Assembly: GCF_038806765.1 (NCBI RefSeq)
Contig: NZ_CP152389.1
Location: forward strand, 186,001-250,000
DNA: 64,000 nt
Source of the DNA: Mucilaginibacter sp. CSA2-8R
GTDB lineage: Bacteria; Bacteroidota; Bacteroidia; Sphingobacteriales; Sphingobacteriaceae
Reading direction: 5' to 3'
Shown here: positions 51,627 through 60,564 of the stretch, in pieces
Layout of the letters: the number at the start of each line of letters is the position of its first letter
Position numbering within the stretch: position 1 is the stretch's first letter
Position numbers and translations under genes: made by a program
The notes under the pieces: model-generated
What the model saw: only the letters and a program-made list of their open reading frames with translations
Database searches by the model: none
What the model was told of the DNA's origin: nothing

Positions 51627-52046
51627 ATGATGATACATATTACGCGCAGAGAGCATTTTAATGCTGCACACCGGATGTACCGCGAGGAGTGGAGCGCAGA
51701 AAAAAATCAGGAGGTTTTTGGCAAATGTGCTAACCCTAACTGGCACGGCCACAATTATAATTTGTTTGTTACCGTAAAAGGCGAAATTACGCATGCAACC
51801 GGTTACCTGATTGATTTAAAAGACCTGAAGGTAATCATCAATGATTACGTGATTGAGAAGCTCGACCATAAAAACTTAAACAAAGATGTTGATTTTATGC
51901 AGGGTAAAATGGCCTCGACCGAGATACTCTGCATCGAAATATTTAACCAGTTAAAAGGCCCTATTGAGGCCCATGAAGGGGTGTTTTTACACTCGGTAAA
52001 ACTGTTTGAAACCGAAAATAACTCAGCCGAATACTTTGGCAATTAA
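51627..52046 (+). CDS. queD: 6-carboxytetrahydropterin synthase / 6-pyruvoyl-tetrahydropterin synthase family
   Basis: Makes 6-carboxy-5,6,7,8-tetrahydropterin from dihydroneopterin triphosphate, the second step to queuosine. About 139 residues from the ATG at 51627 (a second ATG follows directly at 51630). EHFNAAHRMY holds the first zinc His, and CANPNWHGHNYNL the catalytic Cys and the other two His (HGH). folE, which supplies the substrate, starts three bases after the stop. Earlier in-frame codons (from 51540) lie across the promoter and the mqnB start, so they are rejected. Confidence 0.92.
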   Translation: MMIHITRREHFNAAHRMYREEWSAEKNQEVFGKCANPNWHGHNYNLFVTVKGEITHATGYLIDLKDLKVIINDYVIEKLDHKNLNKDVDFMQGKMASTEILCIEIFNQLKGPIEAHEGVFLHSVKLFETENNSAEYFGN

Positions 52047-52049
52047 AAT

Positions 52050-52694
52050 ATGATGATTGACGACGACGACAACCTGCCCAACCGCGAAGCAGGTATTGAC
52101 GGTTACCAGAAAATCGACCGGTATAACCCTGAACTGATTGCCAACCTGTCGGCCAGCTACCACAACGTATTAACGCAAATAGGGGAGCAGCCTGACCGGG
52201 AGGGTTTGTTAAAAACCCCGGAGCGTATGGCCAAAGCCATGTTATACCTTACTCATGGTTATGACCTGGATGCCAAAGAAATTTTGACATCGGCCATGTT
52301 TAAAGAAGAATACAGCCAGATGGTAGTAGTGAAGGATATTGAGGTATACTCAATGTGCGAGCACCATATGCTGCCGTTTTTTGGTAAGGCGCACGTAGCC
52401 TACATTCCTAACGGGCATGTGGTTGGGCTGAGCAAGATACCGCGTATTGTTGATGTGTTTGCCCGTCGCTTGCAGGTGCAGGAGCGCTTAACCAACGAAA
52501 TCCGGGATTGTATACAGGATACTTTACAGCCTTTAGGCGTTGGAGTAGTGATAGAGTGCCGGCATTTGTGCATGAGTATGCGCGGCGTACAAAAACAAAA
52601 CTCGGTAACTACCACTTCGGCTTTTAGCGGAGAGTTTTTTAAAGAAAAAACCCGTACCGAATTTTTAAATTTAATAACCAGCAGATTAAGTTAA
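52050..52694 (+). CDS. folE: GTP cyclohydrolase I
   Basis: Turns GTP into dihydroneopterin triphosphate, first step of folate and queuosine pterin synthesis. The 214 residues include [16 protein letters not shown], the zinc Cys-His site in [18 protein letters not shown] (about 109-126) and [25 protein letters not shown] (given as about 171-195) with the third zinc ligand. It is translated right after queD; both use the same intermediate. Confidence 0.97.
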   Translation: MMIDDDDNLPNREAGIDGYQKIDRYNPELIANLSASYHNVLTQIGEQPDREGLLKTPERMAKAMLYLTHGYDLDAKEILTSAMFKEEYSQMVVVKDIEVYSMCEHHMLPFFGKAHVAYIPNGHVVGLSKIPRIVDVFARRLQVQERLTNEIRDCIQDTLQPLGVGVVIECRHLCMSMRGVQKQNSVTTTSAFSGEFFKEKTRTEFLNLITSRLS

Positions 52695-52793
52695 GCCCTC
52701 GATTATAGCGTAAAGAATCAGGAGTCAAGACTTTTGATATTCTAGCTTTTATGTAACTACTTAACTAATCAACACAATAAACTAATTTCTATT

Positions 52794-53681
52794 TTGAAAG
52801 CATATATTTTTCCGGGGCAGGGTGCCCAGTTTGTAGGTATGGGTAAAGACCTGTACGATCAGTTTGATGAGGCGCGTCAGCTTTTTGAACAGGCTAATGA
52901 GATATTAGGATTTCGTATCACCGATATTATGTTCAGCGGTACCGACGAAGATTTGAAACAAACTAAAGTAACGCAACCTGCTATATTTTTGCATTCGGTT
53001 ATTTTAGCTAAAACAGCTGGTGACGATTTTAAACCCGAAATGGTTGCCGGACACTCGTTAGGCGAATTTTCGGCCTTGGTAGCTGCCGGTGCATTATCAT
53101 TTGAGAGTGGTTTAAAATTGGTAGCTGCCCGTGCTAATGCCATGCAAAAGGCTTGCGAAATTCAGCCGTCAACCATGGCTGCCGTTTTAGGTTTAGATGA
53201 TTTTACGGTTGAAGACATTTGCCAGCAGGTGAGCGATGTAGTAGTTCCGGCTAATTACAATTGCCCCGGCCAGTTGGTAATTTCGGGTACCATTGCTGGT
53301 GTTGAGCAGGCGTGCGAAAAGTTAAAGGCAGCCGGCGCAAAACGCGCTTTAGTATTAAACGTGGGTGGTGCCTTCCACTCACCATTGATGGAAGCTGCCC
53401 GTGTTGAGCTGGAGCATGCCATTGTAAATACAGACATCCAAGAGCCGGTTTGTCCTATCTATCAAAATATAGATGCCAAACCATATAAAGATACTGCTGC
53501 CATTAAACATAATTTAATAGCGCAGCTTACCGGCGCCGTACGCTGGACACAAACCGTAACTCATATGCTACAGGATGGTGCTACATCATTTACTGAGGTA
53601 GGTCCCGGTAATGTTTTGCAGGGATTGGTTAAAAAGGTTGACCGCAATGTTGCAACTGCCAGTTTAAGCGTTACCGCCTGA
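52794..53681 (+). CDS. fabD: malonyl-CoA:ACP transacylase
   Basis: Loads malonyl groups on acyl carrier protein for fatty acid synthesis. The 295 residues include IFPGQGAQFVGMGKDLY at the start, catalytic Ser in VAGHSLGEFSALVA (about 83-96), and His in GGAFHSPLMEAA (about 197-208). The start codon is TTG (52794-52796); there is no ATG before the conserved N-terminus. It is 10 kb away from acpP-fabF. A hairpin follows. Confidence 0.95.
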   Translation: MKAYIFPGQGAQFVGMGKDLYDQFDEARQLFEQANEILGFRITDIMFSGTDEDLKQTKVTQPAIFLHSVILAKTAGDDFKPEMVAGHSLGEFSALVAAGALSFESGLKLVAARANAMQKACEIQPSTMAAVLGLDDFTVEDICQQVSDVVVPANYNCPGQLVISGTIAGVEQACEKLKAAGAKRALVLNVGGAFHSPLMEAARVELEHAIVNTDIQEPVCPIYQNIDAKPYKDTAAIKHNLIAQLTGAVRWTQTVTHMLQDGATSFTEVGPGNVLQGLVKKVDRNVATASLSVTA

Positions 53682-53688
53682 AAATTTT

Positions 53689-53722
53689 CAAAAGCCACAA
53701 ACTAAAGTGGCTTTTGTTTTTT
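53689..53722 (+). terminator. fabD terminator
   Basis: A perfect 10-bp stem (53689-53698 with 53707-53716), 8-base loop and T-run. Confidence 0.88.
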
Positions 53723-53726
53723 ATGG

Positions 53727-53734
53727 TATATTTG
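53727..53734 (+). promoter_or_regulatory. -7 box of the NtrY-like kinase
   Basis: TATATTTG, exact consensus, directly after the fabD terminator and 22 bases before the TTG start. Confidence 0.5.
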
Positions 53735-53756
53735 ATTACATCATCTGCTATTAAAG

Positions 53757-56700
53757 TTGACCGTTTTTACTAAAATACGTATCCTCCTCGCTTTGCTGTG
53801 TGTAAGTTTTTTACTTACCGCAATTATTGTACGTAATACCTATACGCCGCATCACAGCTTTATTAAAAGCGCTCAAACACTCGAAACTAATCTTCATCAA
53901 AAAGAAAAGCAGGTAGAGAAATTATTTACCGGTAGCAGTTTCGATGAGCTTAAAACCCTGCCCGATCATCATCAGGTAGCGTTGAGCTTAATGGAGCAGC
54001 TAACTGTAAAAGACCGGATTTGGCTGGTAACATACCGAAACGATAAGGTAAAGTTTTGGACGGGTATCAAGATAATGCCGCCCAATTTTAAAAAGTTTAA
54101 AGAGGGCAGCTGTTTTAGTAAAGAAGAGAATGGCTATTTTGAAGTAATACGTAAAACTGAAGGTAATTTTACAGCGCTGGCATTTATCTTCATCAAAAAT
54201 AATTTCCGCATTCAAAATCAGTATCTGAGCAATGTATTTGAGCCGCAACTGCTTGATGCCCATAACATTGATATAGCAGATATAGGCGATAAAGATGTGT
54301 ATCATATTCATGATATCAACAAGCATTATTTGTTTTCGGTTAAGGCTAACACTACTGCTGTAAACTACAATTTTGCAAAGCTTGAGTTTGCACTGTGGGT
54401 TATCGGTATTTTAGCTTTATGCGCATTAGTGACCAGTTTTTGTAATCATCTGATTTATCAAAAAAGGGTGGGCGCTGCCTTTTTACTACTTACCGTCTTT
54501 ATAATAGCTATCCGGTTAGCTGGGTTATATTTTAGGGTGCCCGATTTTAGCAGCCGGATGCATCTTTTTAGTCCTGACCTTTTTTCATACGGCTTCCTGC
54601 TCCCTACGTTGGGTGATTTTTGCCTGAATATTTTGGGGCTATGCTGGCTGATGGCTTTTATATACTATCACCGTTACCGTATAACAAAACAAACATTACA
54701 TGGAGGAGCAGCGTACGCGGCTTACATAGGCGGTGTATTTTTACTCGTTGCAGTTTCAACACTCCTTGCATATATGGCCAGCTTGCTGGTATTACATTCT
54801 CACATTAATTTTGATGTGAATAATGTGCTTAACCTGTCGCTTTACAGTTTGATTGGGTTGCTCATGGTATGCTTTAGCTTTTTGATTTTTTATCTGCTGG
54901 TTGAAACACTACTTGTTATTAACATACATGTACATATTGATGACCGCTTTAAACTGGCCATATTTGCCGGAGGTATCATAATTGCTACTATAGCCAGTGC
55001 CTTTTATGCATTTACCTGGTTATACATTTCATGGGGCATACTAATATTCATCAGAATTTATGCCGCACGTTATGACGATGGCGAACTGGATGTTATATCT
55101 TATGTTGCTATACTATTGCTATGTTCTTGTATTGCTGCAACCGAGCTTAACCATTATGAATCGATTAAAGAGCAGGTTGTCCGTAAGCAATTAATCAAAG
55201 ATCTTGATAACGGAGACGACCCGAGAGTAACCCACGTTTTTAAAGCCGTCGAAAAGCAAATCATCAATGACCCTGTTTTGCAGCAGTATCTGAAATCCCG
55301 TGATCACAACATTGGATACTTGAAAAACAGATTTGAACGATTCTATTTTGACGGATACCTGTCTAACTATGATTGTAAAATCCATGAGTTTGACAGTGCG
55401 GGCAAAGCAATTCCGCCTGATACCAAATATGTATTGGCCGATTTTAAAGACATGGTCATGTTTAGCTCGGCCTACAAAGTGTCTGATTATTTTTACCGTG
55501 AAAATAACAATTTTGGCATTCACAGCTATTTTGCTATTCTGCCCGTTTACCAAGAAGAACGTAATTTAGGCACTATCATCGTCGAGTTAAAATCAAAGCC
55601 TGTCCAATCCACAGTTTCTTTTCCGGAGTTATTAGTTGACCACCCCCTTGCTTCGGATAATCGTTTTAAAGCATACTCCTACGCGTTTTATGATGATGGC
55701 AAATTGGTTAGCCAAAGTGGAAGCTATGATTATAACGTAGTAAATACTCAACTGAAAGGAAAGCTAAAGCAAAACGTATTTAAAACCACGGCCGAAAATT
55801 ATGATGATAGTCCGGGCTTCCATAAATTAATCAGGTACAGTCACCTCATCTATCAGCCAAGCGCACGCAAAGTAATTATTGTATCTAAACCGGATAATAG
55901 CTGGATTACATTTCTGGCATCGCTTACCTTCTTTTTTGTGTCTTTGCTCATATTTAGCGGTTTTATATTATTAGTAAACTGGCTGCGTAAGCACATTAGC
56001 ATTATAGAGTTTACACCGCATAATGTGCACTGGAATTTTGGTTTGCATTTTGACCATCTGCTGTATAAGACCCGCATTCAGCTTTCTATGATACTGGCCG
56101 TAATAGCTACCCTTACTATGGTGGGAGTAATTACCTTCTTGTCTATCAGGGCGCAGTACCAGGAGCAGCAAGACGAGATCATCAGTAACAAGGTGGTGAG
56201 TATTGCAGCTAAGTTTGATAACGTTTTATCGCAGGATTTAGACCATATTGACGAGAAGACACAAACCGCCTTTAATAGCCTTGCCGACGATTTTTCTACA
56301 GACTTAATTTTGTTTAATGCAGCTGGCGTACCTGTACTGTATACCCAGCCTAAAATTTACGATTATGGCATTTTAGGTAAGCGTATGCACGCAAAGGCAT
56401 TTGTGTTATTGAGTAAATTGCAGAAGTCGGTATTGATCAACAGCGAACGCATAGGTACGCTGAATTATAAAACAGCCTACGTGCCTATACGTAATACCCG
56501 AACGAATGCAACAATAGGCTACTTGCAGTTGCCCTATTTTGCTAACGAAGCTGATTATAAAGAGAGGATAGGGGCTTTCCTCAACGCCATGATTAATATT
56601 TATGCCCTGATATTTTTAGCTATAGGGGTGTTTGCGGTTTTAATTGCCCGCAAAATAACAGCGCCTTTGAGCTTTATACAACACAACTTAAGTAAAACAA

Positions 56701-57500
56701 TGTACGGTAAAAAGAATGAGCCTATAAAGTGGGAGCGTGATGACGAAATTGGCGCATTGGTTAAAGAGTATAACAAGATGATTTCTGCACTGGAGGAAAG
56801 TGCACAACGCCTGGCCCAGTCTGAACGCGAAAGCGCCTGGCGCGAAATGGCTAAGCAGGTAGCCCACGAAATTAAAAATCCGTTAACACCATTAAAACTC
56901 GGTTTGCAACTGCTCGAAAAATCTTGGAAAGATAAAGACCCGAGGTTCGACGCCAAGTTTGAGCGCTTCAGCAAATCGTTTGTGGAGCAGATTGAAAGTT
57001 TATCGTCTATAGCGTCTGAGTTTTCTGCGTTTGCCAAAATGCCCGATACTAAAATGCAGCGTTTAGGGCTATTTGAAATTTTAGGTCAGGCCGTAGTTAT
57101 TTTTAAGCACATGGAGAACGTGAGGATTATTTACGAAGCTCCCGAGCAAGAATTTTTAATTATGGCCGACCGCGACCAGCTGCTGCGGTGCTTCAACAAC
57201 TTACTTAAAAACGCAATAGAAGCCATGCCCGAGGGCCGCTTTGGTATTATTGATATTACCTATACTTATAATGGTAGTAGTATGTTACTGCAAATTAAGG
57301 ATAACGGCAACGGAATTCCGGAAAGTCTGCGCGAGCGTATTTTTGAGCCTAATTTTACTACTAAAAGTTCAGGCACCGGTTTAGGCTTAGCCTTTGTGAA
57401 AAACTCAATCGAAAATGCTGGTGGTAAAGTGTGGTACGAAACAGTTGGCGGTGAAGGAACAACGTTTTTCTTAAACTTTCCAGAAGCCAAAAAAGCTTAA
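53757..57500 (+). CDS. NtrY-like membrane histidine kinase, 1,247 residues
   Basis: A very large sensor kinase. N-terminal helix about 7-28 and an extracytoplasmic domain to about 205 are followed by a block of about seven hydrophobic helices (about 210-440), a second sensor domain (about 465-705), a further helix near 720, then another helix (about 775) and dCache-like domain (to about 940). A helix near 950 leads to HAMP (about 970-1020), HisKA with AKQVAHEIKNPLTPLKLGL (His about 1037), and HATPase with NNLLKNAIEAMPEG, DNGNGIPESLRERIFEP and SGTGLGLAFVKN. Start is TTG. No response regulator is adjacent; the NtrC-type regulator at 28890-30335 is a possible partner. The double sensor region suggests it integrates two signals. 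Confidence 0.88.
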   Translation: MTVFTKIRILLALLCVSFLLTAIIVRNTYTPHHSFIKSAQTLETNLHQKEKQVEKLFTGSSFDELKTLPDHHQVALSLMEQLTVKDRIWLVTYRNDKVKFWTGIKIMPPNFKKFKEGSCFSKEENGYFEVIRKTEGNFTALAFIFIKNNFRIQNQYLSNVFEPQLLDAHNIDIADIGDKDVYHIHDINKHYLFSVKANTTAVNYNFAKLEFALWVIGILALCALVTSFCNHLIYQKRVGAAFLLLTVFIIAIRLAGLYFRVPDFSSRMHLFSPDLFSYGFLLPTLGDFCLNILGLCWLMAFIYYHRYRITKQTLHGGAAYAAYIGGVFLLVAVSTLLAYMASLLVLHSHINFDVNNVLNLSLYSLIGLLMVCFSFLIFYLLVETLLVINIHVHIDDRFKLAIFAGGIIIATIASAFYAFTWLYISWGILIFIRIYAARYDDGELDVISYVAILLLCSCIAATELNHYESIKEQVVRKQLIKDLDNGDDPRVTHVFKAVEKQIINDPVLQQYLKSRDHNIGYLKNRFERFYFDGYLSNYDCKIHEFDSAGKAIPPDTKYVLADFKDMVMFSSAYKVSDYFYRENNNFGIHSYFAILPVYQEERNLGTIIVELKSKPVQSTVSFPELLVDHPLASDNRFKAYSYAFYDDGKLVSQSGSYDYNVVNTQLKGKLKQNVFKTTAENYDDSPGFHKLIRYSHLIYQPSARKVIIVSKPDNSWITFLASLTFFFVSLLIFSGFILLVNWLRKHISIIEFTPHNVHWNFGLHFDHLLYKTRIQLSMILAVIATLTMVGVITFLSIRAQYQEQQDEIISNKVVSIAAKFDNVLSQDLDHIDEKTQTAFNSLADDFSTDLILFNAAGVPVLYTQPKIYDYGILGKRMHAKAFVLLSKLQKSVLINSERIGTLNYKTAYVPIRNTRTNATIGYLQLPYFANEADYKERIGAFLNAMINIYALIFLAIGVFAVLIARKITAPLSFIQHNLSKTMYGKKNEPIKWERDDEIGALVKEYNKMISALEESAQRLAQSERESAWREMAKQVAHEIKNPLTPLKLGLQLLEKSWKDKDPRFDAKFERFSKSFVEQIESLSSIASEFSAFAKMPDTKMQRLGLFEILGQAVVIFKHMENVRIIYEAPEQEFLIMADRDQLLRCFNNLLKNAIEAMPEGRFGIIDITYTYNGSSMLLQIKDNGNGIPESLRERIFEPNFTTKSSGTGLGLAFVKNSIENAGGKVWYETVGGEGTTFFLNFPEAKKA

Positions 57501-57556
57501 ATTGAAAAAGTTTAATGCGGTTATCAATACATTTGATAACCGCATTAATAAATGAT

Positions 57557-58873
57557 TTAAAACTCAATATGTGCTCGTAGTGAAAACACGTTTACCGGGC
57601 CGCGATCACGGTTATAGGCCGGGTTGGCAATAAATTGATAATCGGGCGTGAGCCAAAGTTTATGCTGATACGCGTTAATTTTGTAATATAATTCGGCAAT
57701 AAGCTCGGGGCGGTAATTTAACTTGCCGTCGCCTATGATAAAGCCATAGCCGCCTGCGGCCAGGTAAGCGCGGTGGTCTTTAGATATGCCGTTGCCTACA
57801 AAAGCTAACCCTATTTCATCATCCGGGCGTTTCCATGAGTTACCCTTTAACACACTACCAAAGCTTATAGAGCGGTCAATTTCGGTAAAGGCCCAGGTTT
57901 CTGTATGGCCATCATTCCAGCTTGCTTTGGCAAACACACCTAAATCGTGTGTTATAAATTGTTCTCCATTAATGCCAAAGCCATATTTATGGCGGCCATA
58001 AGCCAAAGCAGTATCAATAACCGGTGGTGTACTTATAGCCAATACCTCGCGGTATTTGCCAAATTTGCCATTGTTACGATAGCCCAACAAACGTATTTTA
58101 CCTGGCATGTCGTTGATGGCGTATCGCTTTTCATACTCCAGGGTTTGTGTATTACCATGGCGTATCCGCTCATCCCAAACAGAGCCGTTGGCCGTTGTTG
58201 TAGTCATGGTAGCAGCAAAGCGCAATGCCCAGGTGGGCATACCTAACTCGGTAAAAATTCCCATTACATAACCACGGGTATTGGCGGGATAATCCCAGGC
58301 CGCATTACTCATCAATGACCAGTTCATGAACTGACTACGCGGATCATGACTGAAAGTATTTGCATCAAAATAGTCTGCCATGCCAAACTTACCGATGGTA
58401 ACTGCAAAGTAGCGCTTGCTTTTAAAGCCTGCCAAATTGTTTAAGCCATCAGCAACCGTATCGCGCTCGTTACCCCAAGTAAAAGCCTGGGCAAGGTATA
58501 ACCGGGCAATGTATATTTTAGGTTCAGCACTGCCTACCCTGAATGTTTCACCATTAGGAAAGCCAGCTACGCCTAAAGTTTTACTTAAGCCGGCTCCACC
58601 CGACATCTCAGGATTGAAATACACTTGTGCGCCTTTCCATAAACGTGCGCCGGCAAACATGGTGGTGGTTAACGATGTTGCCGTTTCACTTTTAGGCGAT
58701 AAACTGTTATCGCCCGAATAAGGTGCATAAAACGATGGCTTGGTTTGGGTAATAATAGTTTGCTGAAAGTGAAAATTGAACCTTTGCGGTTTAATAGTAT
58801 CCTGAGCAAAAAGAGAATGATAGCAAATTAAAAGAGGGGAAAGCAATAATAGCTTTCTGATATTAAGTAACAT
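57557..58873 (-). CDS. carbohydrate-selective porin, OprB-like
   Basis: A 438-residue outer membrane beta-barrel with a signal peptide (about 1-23, ending HSLFAQD) and many amphipathic strands, ending LRAHIEF with a C-terminal Phe. The passages QQTIITQTKPSFYAPYSG, AGARLWKGAQVYFNPE, FAVTIGKFGMADYFDAN and AELYYKINAYQHKLWLTPDYQFI match the OprB family (porins for sugars). The ATG at 58873 follows the -7 box by four bases. It converges with the kinase gene with a 57-base gap that holds no clear hairpin. Confidence 0.87.
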   Translation of the reverse strand: MLLNIRKLLLLSPLLICYHSLFAQDTIKPQRFNFHFQQTIITQTKPSFYAPYSGDNSLSPKSETATSLTTTMFAGARLWKGAQVYFNPEMSGGAGLSKTLGVAGFPNGETFRVGSAEPKIYIARLYLAQAFTWGNERDTVADGLNNLAGFKSKRYFAVTIGKFGMADYFDANTFSHDPRSQFMNWSLMSNAAWDYPANTRGYVMGIFTELGMPTWALRFAATMTTTTANGSVWDERIRHGNTQTLEYEKRYAINDMPGKIRLLGYRNNGKFGKYREVLAISTPPVIDTALAYGRHKYGFGINGEQFITHDLGVFAKASWNDGHTETWAFTEIDRSISFGSVLKGNSWKRPDDEIGLAFVGNGISKDHRAYLAAGGYGFIIGDGKLNYRPELIAELYYKINAYQHKLWLTPDYQFIANPAYNRDRGPVNVFSLRAHIEF

Positions 58874-58877
58874 ACCG

Positions 58878-58885
58878 CAAAAATA
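58878..58885 (-). promoter_or_regulatory. -7 box of the OprB-like porin
   Basis: Minus-strand TATTTTTG, exact consensus; only four bases lie between its last G and the ATG, so transcription should start at the start codon. Confidence 0.6.
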
Positions 58886-58962
58886 GCAGGCTCAAACTAA
58901 CGTAAATAAGCATTATAAAATCCTAATCTTATTCTAACCTCATTTTAATGTTTGGTCTAAAC

Positions 58963-58992
58963 AGGGTAGTATTTCATGAAAAATACCACCCT
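58963..58992 (-). terminator. probable terminator of the HD hydrolase gene
   Basis: A 12-bp stem (58963-58974 with 58981-58992) with one A-C mismatch, 19 bases after the HD stop on the minus strand. The T-run is weak. Confidence 0.5.
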
Positions 58993-59010
58993 ATTTTCAT
59001 ATACAGCCGT

Positions 59011-59664
59011 TTATTTCAGACTGTTCCATTCCGCATAAAACTGGTCAAGATAATCTTGCATGTACTGATGACGGGCTTCGGCCAGTGTTTTGGCCGTTGG
59101 AGTATTCATCTTGTTTTTCAACAATAATAATTTCTCATAAAAATGATTGATGGTAGGAGCGGCAGATGCTTTGTATTCGGACTTACTCATGTTTAAGTTT
59201 GGCTCAATACGAGGATTATAAAGCTCGCGGCCTTTAAAGCCTCCGTAAGTAAATGCGCGGGCAATACCGATGGCCCCAATAGCATCTAACCGGTCGGCGT
59301 CTTGCACAACAGCCAGCTCGGGTGAGTGAAAGCCGGGCGCATCAAAGCTGGCCTTAAAAGACATATGCCTGATGATGTTTTCGACATGATGAATGATATC
59401 AATATTTACCGATTGGCTTTGCAAAAACGTTACAGCGGTTTGCGGACCGATATCTTCGTTGCCATTATTAAATTTACTATCTGCAATATCATGCAGCAGG
59501 GCTGCCAGTTCTACCACCAATAAATTAACAGGCTCAGACCTGGCTATCAGTTTGGCATTGTTCCAAACCCGTAGTATGTGCCACCAGTCATGACCGCCTT
59601 CGGCGTTTTGTAAGGTTTGTTGTACGTATGAAACTGTGTTTTGTATAATGATTTCAGAATCCAT
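59011..59664 (-). CDS. HD domain phosphohydrolase
   Basis: A 217-residue HD-superfamily protein. Metal ligands: His in GHDWWHILRVW (about 24-29), the HD pair in ELAALLHDIADSKF, and Asp in AVVQDADRLDAIGAIGIARAF. The FTYGGFKGRELYNP stretch is typical of the YpgQ/YedJ-like group. It probably cleaves a nucleotide or phosphomonoester. Its ATG lies within one arm of a 15-bp inverted repeat whose other arm holds the -7 box. It is downstream of the XRE regulator, 53 bases away. Confidence 0.9.
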   Translation of the reverse strand: MDSEIIIQNTVSYVQQTLQNAEGGHDWWHILRVWNNAKLIARSEPVNLLVVELAALLHDIADSKFNNGNEDIGPQTAVTFLQSQSVNIDIIHHVENIIRHMSFKASFDAPGFHSPELAVVQDADRLDAIGAIGIARAFTYGGFKGRELYNPRIEPNLNMSKSEYKASAAPTINHFYEKLLLLKNKMNTPTAKTLAEARHQYMQDYLDQFYAEWNSLK

Positions 59665-59703
59665 GCTGCTATATTTACTGTGGGTAGCAAATATAGCAGC
59701 ATG
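59662..59703. repeat. 15-bp perfect inverted repeat over the HD gene start and promoter
   Basis: CATGCTGCTATATTT (59662-59676) and its exact complement (59689-59703) are separated by 12 bases. One arm contains the start codon of the HD gene, the other its TATATTTG -7 box (minus strand, 59688-59695). The site is an operator candidate for the adjacent XRE regulator or a DNA hairpin. Confidence 0.85.
59688..59695 (-). promoter_or_regulatory. -7 box of the HD gene
   Basis: Minus-strand TATATTTG, exact consensus, inside the inverted repeat, 23 bases before the ATG. Confidence 0.55.
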
Positions 59704-59717
59704 AGAGGAGATTAAGT

Positions 59718-59996
59718 TTAGGCACTTACTGCAGAAGGCATATTAATAAACTTCTCCACATTGTTACCGTCAGCCTTAATCAATTCAATCAGATCAACAT
59801 CCAATATTTGTGCTATCTGATAAAGGCGTTCGAGGGTAATTTTTGTATAGCCTAATTCTATCTTGCTATACGCATTTTGCGAAATATCAAGTTTAATGGC
59901 TAAATACTCTTGGGTGTAATTACGAAATTCTCTGATCTTTCTAATATTAACCGCAACTGTCTTAATTTTGTTGATAATCACTTCCTTCCCCATCAT
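59718..59996 (-). CDS. XRE family helix-turn-helix regulator
   Basis: A 92-residue protein consisting of one Cro/C1-type HTH domain: IRKIREFRNYTQEYLAIKL with the recognition-helix passage ISQNAYSKIELGYTKIT (about 47-63) and LYQIAQILDVDLIELIK. The C-terminal 15 residues are a short tail. Two ATGs at 59994-59996 and 59991-59993 are both possible. It precedes the HD hydrolase gene in the same direction and may regulate it or itself. An 11-base palindrome (AACCGACGGTT, 60032-60042) upstream could be its operator. Confidence 0.9.
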   Translation of the reverse strand: MMGKEVIINKIKTVAVNIRKIREFRNYTQEYLAIKLDISQNAYSKIELGYTKITLERLYQIAQILDVDLIELIKADGNNVEKFINMPSAVSA

Positions 59997-60078
59997 ATTT
60001 TTTATTGATAGATGAATTTACGTATTAAAACAACCGACGGTTTTAAAAAAAAATAGTGCTTGTAAAAAAAATATTACA

Positions 60079-60564
60079 TTAATAAGTGGTGATTATGGCC
60101 GGCAGCAACGTAGCCATATCCAACGGTACCTGGTTAGTAGCAAAAATGGGACGGCGTTGTTGGTATGCATCGTAAACCTGCTTTTGTACAGCAGCACTTA
60201 CTTTGCTTTGCGGTACTAAGTTAACTGTAAAAGATATTACAAAGTCATGCACCTTTTCTTCATCAGGAATTACCCACTTACGGTCCGATTTTTTTAAAGC
60301 CTCAATAAACGGAACAGTGATGCTGTAATCATCAGCATAATAAACTACAATTTTTTGAATGGCTCCTTTTTGGTCGGCGGTAAATTTTAAAACAGCCGTA
60401 CCAGTTGCTTTACTCTTCTTTAAGCTTTCGGGGATAATTACGTTATCCTTAAAATACGTCATCATTACCTCGCGACCACCCTGAAAAGGGAAGGCCAGCG
60501 TTTTTTGTGCATGGCTGTAAAAAGCAGATAGTATAAGCGAAAAAAAGATGACTAAGTGTTTCAT
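60079..60564 (-). CDS. secreted protein with TonB C-terminal-like domain
   Basis: A 161-residue protein with a signal peptide (about 1-19, ending FYSHAQ). Residues about 27-112 resemble a TonB C-terminal domain without its membrane anchor: FPFQGGREVMMTYFKDNV, SKATGTAVLKFTADQKGAI, KIVVYYADDYS. A helical tail follows (QSKVSAAVQKQVYDAY). Its ATG abuts the stop of the RlmL-like methyltransferase (TAAATG), so it is coupled to it, although the two products work in different compartments. It may be a stand-alone energy-transducer-like domain; function unknown. Confidence 0.75.
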   Translation of the reverse strand: MKHLVIFFSLILSAFYSHAQKTLAFPFQGGREVMMTYFKDNVIIPESLKKSKATGTAVLKFTADQKGAIQKIVVYYADDYSITVPFIEALKKSDRKWVIPDEEKVHDFVISFTVNLVPQSKVSAAVQKQVYDAYQQRRPIFATNQVPLDMATLLPAIITTY

